Positions 40,667 through 50,307 of a stretch of DNA of 64,000 nucleotides are shown in pieces. This DNA comes from Anoplopoma fimbria (Eukaryota > Chordata > Actinopteri > Perciformes > Anoplopomatidae), in assembly GCF_027596085.1 (NCBI RefSeq), contig NC_072450.1, positions 5,742,736 to 5,806,735 on the forward strand. The letters are read 5' to 3'. The notes beneath the pieces were generated by a model. The model saw only the letters and a list, made by a program, of their open reading frames with translations, did not search any database and had not been told where the DNA came from. Each line of letters begins with the position of its first letter. Positions within the stretch are counted from its first letter, which is position 1. Both the position numbers and the translations under genes were made by a program.

Positions 40667-42932
40667 ATGGGGCAGACACAACAAACAGAGAACAGTCCGG
40701 AGGTTGATGTCAGAATAATTCAGGATATGTATAGAAAGTTTGTCATGGAATGCCCAAGTGGACTACTTTTTCTGCATGAGTTCAAGCGTTTCTTTGGTGT
40801 GGACCCAACAGGGGAAGCTTCTGATTATGCGGAGAACATGTTTCGAGCTTTTGACAGAAATGGGGTGAGAGAGTGAAAGCTGTTACTGTTTTGCATACTG
40901 TGCGTCTTTACCAAAATGTGAATATTGTTCTTATTCAACCTACCTTTCAGGACAATACAATTGATTTCCTTGAGTTCGTGGCAGCCCTGAATCTTGTTCT
41001 CCGGGGAGACCTGGAGCATAAACTGCGCTGGTCATTCAAGGTGTATGACAAAGACAGCAATGGCTATGTGGACAGGGACGAACTACGGTCAATAATTGAT
41101 GTAAGTCTGCCTTTAAGTCAACTACAACTAGAACTGTCTTGGTTGGTTACAACTAACATACAGGGCTGGAAAAAGGAGAATCCCTTAAAGTAGGTTGTCC
41201 TTTTACAGAAATAAATAATACATTTAAGCAGCAAATGCCGGCAGCCCCATAGTACATCTCCATCTATAATACAATCAAATTAGGATACAATGTCTACCCC
41301 TACCATTTACAATAATTCTGGAGTTCTTAAATTAAAGAAGATGAAGACACAAGAAATAACAAGGACGATTATTCCCAGTGAGAAAAAATATATGCATATA
41401 GGCTATATGCAAGTCTATTCCTTGTGAAGCACACAATGGATACACAAAGTATTAAGGACAACTTCAATTTAAATTGACATAGATATTATACAATCTTTGA
41501 AATGGCCATACAGAAGAGTCAAATTATCTTATTGAGTACGTTCTTACCTACTTCATTTTATCATCGGGTAGATAGTTACAGCCCAGTTGTCAATAACAAA
41601 AATGTCATTCATTAGATTAGATTCTGATTGGTAGGTGGCAACTTGAATGGGAGCCACCTCTGTTTGTGTTAATGAATTTAGGTGAATGTATGATTGTTGA
41701 CATATTTTGAACAGCGCTGTCAGTTGTCAGACAAAAAGTTACTATGTAAATGCAAGGCTATTTAACATTTGCATTTCTGAGAACCACGGATAAGTTAATC
41801 GTGGAAGTTTTTGAAGCAAGTAGAACAACGTTGTTGGGTTTGTTGCGTTACTTTGTTGCGTTACTTTGTTGCGTTACTTTGTTGCGTTACTTTGTTCGAT
41901 ACTTTTTTGTGTTACGTTGTAGCGTTACGTTGTAGCGTTATGTTGTAGCGTTACGTTGTAGCGTTACGTTGTTGCGTTACGTTGTTGCGTTACGTTGTTG
42001 CGTTACGTTGTTGCGTTACGTTGTTGCGTTACTTTATTGCGTTACTTTTTGGCGTAACATTGTTGAGTTGTTGAGTTACGTTGTTGCGTTACGTTGTTGC
42101 GTTACGTTGTTGCGTTACGTTGTTGCGTTACGTTGTTGCGTTGTTACGTTGTTGCGTTTGTAGCGTTACGTTGTTGCTTTACGTTGTTGCGTTACTTTAT
42201 TGCGTTACTTTTTGGCGTAACATTGTTGAGTTACGTTATTGAGTTACGTTGTGGCGTTACGTTTTGGTGTTGAATTGTTACATTACGTTGCTACGTTGTT
42301 TAAAACAAAAATCATAATCTTCTTTCTAACCTTAACCAAGAAGTTTCTTTTCCTTAACCTGAACGATCATTTCACAATGTCAACCAGGAGACACTGTGTG
42401 TTTCTGCAAGCTTGAACAACGGTGATAATAAATGAGGGTGCTCAAGACGGTCAATCTTCATTTATTCAGTCTACCATGCATCGCCACACAGTGCAGCGGC
42501 TTATGCTAAAAAGGCAGTTCAAATGACATTTTCTGTGTTATTAACATTAAATACAACTTTTATTTTTTTTCCATGTAGAGCCTCTTTCGGATAAAGAAAG
42601 GCTCAAAAACAGACACGGGTGATACACAACTAACAGTAGATGAGGTTGCGGATCGAATATTTGAGGCCGTCGATAGTGATGGTGATGGTAAGCATTAATT
42701 TCGGCACCTGTCATTAATGCAACGAAAAAACTTTTTTATGGTTAATATTTTGTTGTTTCAACAGAGAACATCAATCCAGACTTTCTACTTTTTTTGCTCC
42801 ACAGGTCATATTAACATGGAGGAGTTCATTAGAGGCGCACAGCAGGACCCATGGGTGCTCAGCATGTTAAAGCTGGATATGAACCCTGCTGGATGGGTGC
42901 TGGAGCAGCGGAGAAGGAGTGCACACTTCTGA
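40667..42932 (+). CDS. Guanylate cyclase-activating protein, GCAP2-like (first of a tandem pair)
   Basis: Four coding exons: 40,667-40,864, 40,951-41,100, 42,579-42,687 and 42,805-42,932, joined in phases 0, 0, 1 at GT-AG sites; 194 residues. The protein is a neuronal calcium sensor that at low Ca2+ activates, and at high Ca2+ inhibits, membrane guanylate cyclase in photoreceptor outer segments (family knowledge). It starts MGQTQQ, giving the G2 N-myristoylation site; an in-frame ATG 18 bp upstream would hide it, so the second ATG is chosen. EF1 is degenerate and carries the MECPSG motif (residues 27-32). EF2 ([12 protein letters not shown]), EF3 ([12 protein letters not shown]) and EF4 (DSDGDGHINMEE) have all chelating positions. 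The C-terminus EQRRRSAHF resembles GCAP2 (GUCA1B), which is about 200 residues long. It is tandem with a paralogue 2.06 kb downstream. Candidates include fish guca1b- or guca1g-type paralogues, or GCIP; I cannot choose. Confidence 0.95.
41828..42300 (+). repeat. 13-bp minisatellite in intron 2 of the first GCAP gene
   Basis: Tandem variants of TTGTTGCGTTACG / TTTGTTGCGTTAC (13 bp) fill about 470 bp. A longer block with ACTTTATTGCGTTACTTTTT and GGCGTAACATTGTTGAG occurs twice, near 42,031 and 42,192, about 162 bp apart, showing a higher-order duplication. The array is intronic, between exons 2 and 3. The frames it creates ([12 protein letters not shown]) are artefacts. Confidence 0.9.
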
Positions 42933-43427
42933 AATGACACAGGCCCTCACAGGGAGAACAATCATGGCTACAATCTAAGCATTGACTTATGTATGGAAAA
43001 ATGTATTTTGTAATTTTTTCTAATTTCAAAGGAAGAAATTCTTCTTAACTGGCAATCAGTTGGCTTTTATTAGCACAACTATAGTAATTAAGCTTATAAG
43101 GTTAAGATGAATTACATTTTCTTTAAATTCTATTCAAGGAACTTTATATATATACATTCTCACTATATAGTACTAAAGTCACAGCCTTCTTGTTATAAAG
43201 TGTCAATATGTTGATGTATGATAATGTTTTTCTATTGTTGTTGTGCTGTTGTTGTATTTTTACTGTTTTTCATTTTGCTGTAAAAAATAACATTACTTAG
43301 ACACTATCAAACCAGCATTGTGTGTATTCAATTAAGGTCCATACTGTAAAGTAATGTTGTTTTACCTGATTACTGTTGTAAAAGGCAGTTTTTTCTCTTA
43401 ATCCTATGAATTAAAGTTTGGTAAAAA

Positions 43428-43441
43428 AATAAAAAAATAAA
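43428..43441 (+). promoter_or_regulatory. Poly(A) signals of the first GCAP gene
   Basis: Two overlapping-spaced AATAAA hexamers, at 43,428-43,433 and 43,436-43,441, lie about 500 bp after the stop codon. They are the first strong canonical signals downstream, implying a 3' UTR of roughly half a kilobase. Confidence 0.5.
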
Positions 43442-44202
43442 GTCATTGTCATGTCCTGCTTCCCAACTGTACAAATGTGTGCTAAGATCTTTATTCGTTC
43501 CACTAAAATAGACCCAAAATGCACGCTCACCTCTTCAATATAAGGAGTTATAAACAACGTGTTTCCATCTAGACCACATGACGTACAGAGATGGCCTCTT
43601 GTACCACTGTAAACCCGCTCTCAGTCAGTGACATGCCCCTCCTCCCAGTAAATCAGACCCATAAACCCTTGGGATTTACTCACTTAGTTATTCTAGCTTT
43701 ACAGGTTTACATGAGTTTCTACCTGTGAGTCATAATGTAGGTTAATGCCTTAAAATTGAAGATTAAAAAGAGTTAGTTAACCCTTACATAGCATAATACA
43801 GCTTTAGATTTGCTGTATAATTTTGGTGTTTAAATCAGGTTCCATAAATACGAATAAAGTGTTTACTCTTTAATTAATAAAGTCTTTAATTACAAACTAA
43901 AAACAAATTACAATTGTTGTTGCTAGGGAACAGGGTTGTTACGAGTGATTGTATAGGTCTGTCACAGAAGAACAGAAGGAAAAGTATAGGTTTAAATAGT
44001 GAAACTGATGATCGCTGAATCCTCTTAAGCACGCACAAACAAACAAACAAACAAAGTTAAGGCAAAGCACTTAATAACGCATACCATTACTATACCAGAA
44101 CTTGATCCACAATGAAGTAGCGAGCATTTGACAAAATAGAGGATAGATAAATGGTTTTTTGTTGTTGTAGGAAAGTAAATAAATGCAAGTTCATTCAATC
44201 AC
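43442..44202. other. Spacer between the two GCAP genes
   Basis: AT-rich, no exon seen. A short CAAA tandem tract lies at about 44,036-44,055. Confidence 0.55.
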
Positions 44203-44540
44203 TAGCAAGAGGGGCCCGGGTTCATCTCCCGGGCTGGACAACCTTCTGTGTGGAGTTTGCATGTTCTCCCCGTGTCAGCGTGGGTTCTCTCCGGGTTCTC
44301 CGGCTTCCTCCCACAGTCCAAAGACATGCAACTTAGGTTAATTGAAGACTCTAAATTGCCTGTAGGTGTGGATGTGAGTGTGAATGGTTGTCTGTCTCTA
44401 TATGTCTGCCCTGTGACAGGCTGGCGACCTGTCCAGGGTGAACCCTGCCTTCACCCATTGACAGCTGAGATCGGCTCCAGCACCCCTGCGACCCTTAACT
44501 GGATAAGCAGGTTACGGAAAATGAATGAATGAATTAATAA
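44203..44540 (+). mobile_element. Interspersed repeat, GTTTGCATGTTCTCCCCGTG type
   Basis: Contains GGAGTTTGCATGTTCTCCCC, GGGTTCTCTCCGGGTTCTCC, CTCCCACAGTCCAAAGACAT and CTGTGACAGGCTGGCGACCT, and ends in GGATAAGCAGGTTACGGAAA followed by an (ATGA)n-like tail. This is one of the most widespread repeat blocks in fish genomes; I believe it is the 3' region of an RTE-like LINE or a SINE sharing that tail, but class is from memory. The frames across it have no cellular function. It lies about 450 bp upstream of the second GCAP start. Confidence 0.7.
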
Positions 44541-44724
44541 ATCATTAGCCACTAGAACTGACAACATCTACAAAGCAATTTACCTGCAGTGATTTCTGTA
44601 CATTTGTTCACACACAATAAAAGCCCCTGTAGTCACTATTATAAGTCTTCATTTTAGTAAGCAACAGCGTGATAAGTACCACTGACCCTGCGTCACAAAA
44701 GGTTAAAGATGAGATCAAGCGTGT

Positions 44725-44730
44725 GGATTA
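44725..44730 (-). promoter_or_regulatory. CRX/OTX-type site upstream of second GCAP gene
   Basis: GGATTA on the + strand (TAATCC on the minus) lies 260 bp before the second GCAP start codon. It mirrors the site before the first gene and fits photoreceptor expression, but a hexamer alone is weak evidence. Confidence 0.3.
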
Positions 44731-44989
44731 CTGCTCAAAACACAGCTTGCAAAAGACCTTGGCTCAAAATAAGCCTCTTGGTTGGGGTCAAGCATCACAT
44801 GAATCAGTTATTACAGTCCTTTCCGTTCCAGATCATCACTGTCAACAGCAGCCATGAGGAGGACACTGGACTGTTTGTTGCAGGCAGTCTTAAGGATATG
44901 ATTTTAGGGAAAGGATCTGTATGTATTTATTTCTCAAACAAAATGAGTAATTCAGAGTTTTTGCAGCAGTGGCTGGAGTTTAATTAAGC

Positions 44990-46669
44990 ATGGGTCAAAA
45001 TCAGCAAGTACAGGCACAGGAAGAAGAACTGGAGTTAAACAGCATCCAGGACCTCTACAAGTCCTTCATCATGGAGTGCCCCAGTGGATCTCTGTACCTG
45101 CACGAGTTCAAGAGGATGTTTGGAGTACACCATGGTACACCTGAATCACAGTACATGGACAGCATCTTCCGAGCTTTTGACATGAATCAAGTGAGTTACA
45201 AAGTCGCTTTGAAGTAAAATGTTTCGATATTCAAATGAAAGTCTAAATATATGCACAACAATTGTGTTCTTGAAAAAACTTTTAAACTGTCCAAGCATCC
45301 TTTTCATGTGTTTTCAGGACAACACTATGGATTTCATAGAGTATGTGGCAGCGCTTAATCTTGTACTGCGTGGAAAGCTTGAAGATAAGCTGCGGTGGTC
45401 TTTCAAGGTGTTTGACAGCGACAACAACGGACACCTAGACAGAAATGAACTCCGGAAGATTGTTCGGGTAGAAATTGTTGATTTCATAAAAGCACATTTC
45501 GTTTCATTTAAGTTTGTCTTGATGTTTAGAATCAGTTCTCACATGTTTCCTAGAAGACAATCTTTATGTTTTTAGTTATCCTTTGTATTAACTGTATATT
45601 TAAGTAGCAAATCCAGCAACAATGTCACGTCTTGTGTTCAATTTGATCTTAAATGTAGGTGTTTTTAATGTTGGCTTTATCAAATAAATGCCAAATGTTC
45701 GGCTAGACTAGTTGTTTATGATAATCAATGGCCACATGTAGATATATTTCATATCTGATATTTATAGTATTGAATATAAATTATACTCCAGCCTATAGAA
45801 ACGGACTTTGTTGAAAACAGTATTTTTAAAACTTCAGCGATGAGGGCACAAAACAAACTCCCATACTGACAGTATATAACAGCTGTGTGAGGCTGTACTA
45901 AGGCACAGTGATGGCTTGAGCTAAATGCTAACATCAGCATGCTTACATTTTTACAATGACAATGCTAACGTGCTGATATTTCGCAGGTATGAATCCCATC
46001 ATCTTAGTGTGTTAGAATGCTAATAAAGATTGATTAGCACTAAACACAAAGTGCAGCTAAGGCTGATGGGAAATTCATTAGTTTGCAAGATTTTGGAAGT
46101 AAACAAGTATTTTAAAGTATTAACCTGAGGATTGTGCTAGATAAAAGGTTATGTGATTCCCAAAGTTAATATTGATGTCAAATCAAAATTGTATGGTAAT
46201 CCATTTAATACCAAAGTGTTGGAACAACCAACCAACTAACTAGCCAACTTTGCCAACAGCTTTATCATTTCAAGATGAGAAACAGTCTAATTGCTGGATT
46301 TTTCTTTCAGATAATCTACAAGATAAAGAAAGGCTCTGTGTCCGATGAAACAGGAACACAGAACCTCACTTCGGAGCAGGTGTGTGAGCTCATCTTTCAA
46401 GAAGTCGATGTGAACAATGATGGTATGTTGATCGCAAACTCAAAACCAACTAAATCCCCCAAAAAAAGATATCTTCTATATTTAGTCGTGAAGAATTCCT
46501 TCAAAGATATTCTGTTTGTTGTGCAGGTCAGATTACACTGGATGAGTTCGTGGAGGGTTCTAAGAGGAGTCCGTGGCTGCAGAACTTCCTGCGGCTAGAT
46601 GTCAATCCCTGTGGATGGGTCCAGCGGTACTTGTGTGACAGGAAACTCATGAGTGCCAAAAATTCCTGA
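44990..46669 (+). CDS. Guanylate cyclase-activating protein, GCAP2-like (second of a tandem pair)
   Basis: Four coding exons: 44,990-45,190, 45,318-45,467, 46,311-46,422 and 46,527-46,669; phases 0, 0, 1 as in the upstream paralogue; 201 residues. The role is that of a Ca2+-dependent regulator of photoreceptor guanylate cyclase (family knowledge). MGQNQQ gives the G2 myristoylation site. A degenerate EF1 with MECPSG is followed by canonical EF2 ([12 protein letters not shown]), EF3 ([12 protein letters not shown]) and EF4 (DVNNDGQITLDE). [10 protein letters not shown] and LRWSFKV are shared with the first gene. The C-terminus differs: [11 protein letters not shown] in place of the [13 protein letters not shown] end. 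The exon 2 donor is GTAGAA, weaker than consensus. Intron 2 hosts an interspersed repeat at 45,884-46,240. Relative to GCAP2 this copy is the more diverged; a GCIP-like or guca1g-like identity is possible but unproven. Confidence 0.94.
45884..46240 (+). repeat. Interspersed repeat of the ATGCTAACATGC type (copy B), intronic
   Basis: Blocks TGTGAGGCTGTACTAAGGCA, AACATCAGCATGCTTAC, GACAATGCTAACGTGCTGAT and AAGGCTGATGGGAAATTCAT match the copy at 18,790-19,645 in order and orientation. It sits in intron 2 of the second GCAP gene and accounts for much of that intron's length. Confidence 0.65.
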
Positions 46670-47013
46670 AGACCTTCAAGATCTTCAGACCAGACTGCCA
46701 AATGGAAAGGAACAGCATTTTGAACATACCAGAAAAAAAACTAAATCCTTCTACCAGCAATGTTTGAGAAGACTCCTCATGCCTTCATTGTGCAGTACAA
46801 AACCAGCTTTGTGGTGAATCTTTTAATTTTTTGTTCAAGAACTCCGAAAATATCTCTGGACTCAAGATCGTTTTGTCTCTGTGAGAAAAAAAACATGCTT
46901 TTTGAGATATGTGATTTTAGCAGAAATCAGACGTTCAGTAAAATATCACTTACTTTGTGGCCTTATATTGCTTTGAAGTGTTCATGGATTGTAAAATGTA
47001 TGTAACTATTTTG

Positions 47014-47019
47014 AATAAA
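47014..47019 (+). promoter_or_regulatory. Poly(A) signal of the second GCAP gene
   Basis: AATAAA about 345 bp after the stop codon at 46,667-46,669; the first canonical hexamer downstream. Confidence 0.5.
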
Positions 47020-49675
47020 TACTTAATGAAAGTGTTTTTTTGGTAGCATACAAAAAGTAATGGTATTTCCCTATTGATACGATGGAAGTATACGAGGTTC
47101 CCAGTCTCAGCTATGTTAGCGGCATGTCTGTCAGTTGGTCCACTTCTTTGGTGCAGACTGGAATATATCAACATTTATGAGATGGATTTGCATGAAATTT
47201 ATTACACATTCATGTCTCACAAGTAAAAAACAACCTACACTATTATCTTTTCAAGTTTTGGAAATGTGCTCATGATTTATATATCAATCAGCTACAGCAC
47301 TGAAGATCCACATTCTATCAAAGACCAACCATAAGACTAAGGCATTGTCCATACATCGCACATTTTTTTGTAAACAGAGCCTGAGAATCAATTTTTATTA
47401 ATGTTTTGGTTGTGTGGTTTTATTTCATTTAAATTTGATTTTTTTTTAGTATATTTTTATATTTATTTTTCAGATTGCAATACCAATTTCTAAATATTCT
47501 TAAAAAAAGAAAAATTGCATTGCTCTTTTAAAGGGTGAACTTCCATTAGTATGCTATGATGTTAGCATTATATAAGTGGCATAAAAGGGTCTAGAAAATG
47601 ACAATAATATTGTTTATCTCAATTATTTCTGGGACCATCTGAATTATATGTGAATGATATGAGTTTAGTTACCTGAACAATCAAGTGACCTTTTTACATG
47701 TTGCTTAATTTATAGGAAAATGTTTTGCAGGCATGCGTTGCTTTGAGGTTGTCTGTCTAATACAATAATACTGCAGCTTAGGTCAGTGCTCCTCTGAGTT
47801 TTCCCGCTTTCACAGGTGTGAATTTCTCTCCCGTTGGTCGTTAGTCACTAATCACCATAGTGGCCGATGTTTCCTCTCATGTATCTCCTCCAGCAAGCCT
47901 CCTCGCTCCACAACATGCATTTCATGAATCAAGAGTCTGATTGCTCCTAAGCTGTTTCACCTGCTCCGAGTGAAACACCTTTTATACATCAACTCATCAG
48001 CTCTGCATTATTCCAACCCTGGATCTTCACACATCCAGGACCAGATCATTGCCTCAGCTACTGTGGCAGTTACCTTGCCTCAGGCCTCTGTAGTTTTTAC
48101 GAGAGCTATTCTTCATGTTGTTTTGGACATTAAAGGTTGATTTCCCATGAGCCTCAGGATAATTTTCTTTCAAGCCTGCCTGCTTGAATCCTAACCCTGT
48201 ACCAACCCGGTCTGTCCTCCGCCATCGTGCCTCCTAGGTTCCTTAAATAATTCTTCTTACCTTCACCAACGTCTACTCTGTGTCCTGCGTTTTGGGTCGA
48301 GCGGCACCACACCACAACACGGATAGGAGAATAAAGATGAAGGGGAAATGGTAAAGAATTAATTATAAACTGGGGAAAAGCAGGAGCACAGAATGAAGAA
48401 TACGTGATTTTTTTACAAACATATTTCTGTTCTTACTGTCAGTCACCTTCTCACCGTGTCTCTGTGTATAGTGTCTCCCTCTGCTGTTTTCTCTTTGACA
48501 TGACTTGACATGACTTGTTAAAAAAAAAACTTTAATTTGACTGTTTTGTTTATTTCAGTTCTTGTTAAAAAAAAAAACATGCCAACACACTGTCTCAAAT
48601 TTGACTGTTTTGTTTATTTGTTTCACATTTTCAATGCAAACCTAACAGTTTTTATTTATTACTTAACACTGTGAGGGGTTTTCTTTCTGTAATAAATTAC
48701 TATCTAGTAATAAACTACTTTACTGTTAGTATGTAGATCTGCAGGATAAATTACACCTGGTACACATTTGATGAATACATTGGGTCAGATATTTATATAT
48801 TAGTCTAATCTGATACTGACTGGCCTATTGATATCCACCTAGCTGGAACGCACCTCTGTTTTTCTACCAGTTCGCAGCCCTCTCCTCTCTGTGGGAGCAC
48901 TCCTGCTGCCTTCACGGTCTCCTCGTAAACTCCATGCACGGAATGTGATGTGTTTTCAAGTGCTTTTATTCAGAAAAAATGAGACACAGCAAAAAAAAAC
49001 AAAAAAAAAACAGTTACCATGGTGGAACAAGGATCTCCAAAATATTTCATTAATAAGTTTTCGGGTTTGGTTGGAATTTTGACTGAATTGTGTCTGTAGC
49101 CCTATTACAGCCTACCTATGCTTTAGGTGAATTGTAATATACAAGAACAGTTTTTTGATAGCTCTGTTAATGTGAAACTACAGCGCAGAACATTTATTAT
49201 GATTTTATTTATTTATCAAATCTCTTCTGTACTTTAAGTTTGAGAGGAATACAGTTATTGTTTTATTCACAACTCATGTTTCTTTGTTTACAGTTTCCTG
49301 GCCACATGATTTTAAAGATTTGATGTTTTTGGATTAGTAAAGTGCTATAAGAAATGTTTATTATTGGACAAGTCATTTACAGCGACTTACAATAAGTGTA
49401 TTGCTTGTATTTACATTCAAACACATTAAATAATCTAATACCTGTCCGTTTAAGATTTTTGGACACCTGATCTTCTGCTGAATACTTGGCTCTGTTGGCA
49501 ATGTAAAAAATATATTATTATTTACATATTCAATATTTAGGCTATTCATCTGTTTTTAACTGTAGGCTACTTTAAAACAGATGAGCTATTTTGTACAATG
49601 ATCCAAATAAAAAAAAAAAAAATGACATCCATGGGGACTCAAAAACAACACGGTAGGCTTTTGTAGACATTCTTG
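47020..49675. other. Intergenic DNA between GCAP pair and mapk8ip1
   Basis: No gene is recognised. Around 48,180-48,320 is sequence (CTGTGTCCTGCGTTTTGGGT, then CACCACACCACAAC) that resembles a fish repeat end; class unknown. An imperfect duplication of about 50-60 bp (A run, then TTTGACTGTTTTGTTTATTT) lies at 48,510-48,620. A degenerate L2 tail lies at 49,370-49,402. Confidence 0.5.
49370..49402 (-). mobile_element. L2 tail remnant with internal deletion
   Basis: GTCATTTACAGCGACTTACA followed by ATAAGTGTATT matches the tails at 15,460 and 52,273 except that the 19 bp GCAGACGCTTTTATCCAAA are missing between CATTTA and GCGACTT. The fragment is otherwise short. Confidence 0.5.
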
Positions 49676-50127
49676 CACAGTTCAGCCATAGTCGCCATAA
49701 TGTGCAATAATAGTTAAAATAGTTTTTTTCTGTCTGTAAATATAATATTTCAGTTATTGTTGTTTTTCTACTGTTTTTTTTTTATTGCTTATTTATAATA
49801 CTTTTTTTTTTTTTATCTTGTCTTTCTTCTACTATGTCTCTTGTGTGCACTTTACTATCTTATCTTATCTTATCTCATCTTATTATCTTATCTTATCTTA
49901 TCTCATCTTATTATCTTATCTTATCTCATCTTATCTTATCTTATCTTATCTTATCTTATCTTATCTTATCTTATCTCATCTCATCTTATCTCATCTTATT
50001 ATCTTATCTTATCTTATCTTATCTTATCTTATCTTATCTCATCTTATCTTATCTTATCTTATCTTATCTCATCTCATCTCATCTCATCTTATCTCATCTT
50101 ATCTTATCTTATCTTATCTTATCTCAT
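49676..50127 (-). mobile_element. Non-autonomous AGATA repeat (copy B) with expanded TTATC array
   Basis: From 49,676 to 49,855 the sequence is the reverse complement of the A-rich and GTGCACACAAGAGACATAGT part of the element at 2116-2371. It then runs into a tandem array of TTATC with TCATC variants to 50,127, about 272 bp or some 54 units. The element's own terminal AGATA units, three or four in copy A, are the evident seed of the array. The core GTCCCGCAGCGGGG part is missing here. Frames of Leu-Ile-Ser-Tyr are artefacts. The array ends 103 bp before the mapk8ip1 start codon, so it sits in or beside that promoter. Confidence 0.85.
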
Positions 50128-50230
50128 AATCCCCACAGTCCGCGAAGGCAGCGCCCTATCGCTGCATCGCCGGACCTCAGGTGTTCTCCACCGGGCGAGC
50201 TCACAGCTTGGAGCCGATGGAGGGAGCGGC

Positions 50231-50307
50231 ATGGCGGACAGAGACAAGAGGAAAGCCAGCCCGCCGCCTGGACGCAACATCCAGGTCAACTCCCCGGCCA
50301 GCTTCAG
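50231..50307 (+). CDS. mapk8ip1: JNK-interacting protein 1, N-terminal coding exon A (partial gene)
   Basis: JIP1 is a cytoplasmic scaffold that gathers MLK-family kinases, MKK7 and JNK, and binds kinesin light chain (family knowledge). The exon encodes MADRDKRKASPPPG and then NIQVNSPASFR, ending AG|GTAAGC. This matches the mammalian JIP1 first exon, which starts MAERES, contains ASPP and ends with HIASPPNFR before LTHDISLEEF. The split Arg codon (AG + G) gives phase 2, as needed for that junction. The start ATG has a good context (G at -3, G at +4). GC-rich flanks suggest a CpG promoter. The common exon 2 and the rest of the gene lie beyond the window. A duplicate (a or b) cannot be assigned; MAPK8IP2 is less likely because its N-terminus lacks the ASPP...FR pattern. 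Confidence 0.8.

Noticed and set aside
41750..42163. Frames reading [12 protein letters not shown]
   Set aside because: Translation of the 13-bp intronic minisatellite between GCAP exons 2 and 3.
44151..44532. Frames through the GTTTGCATGTTCTCCCCGTG block
   Set aside because: This is a common interspersed repeat, not a cellular gene.
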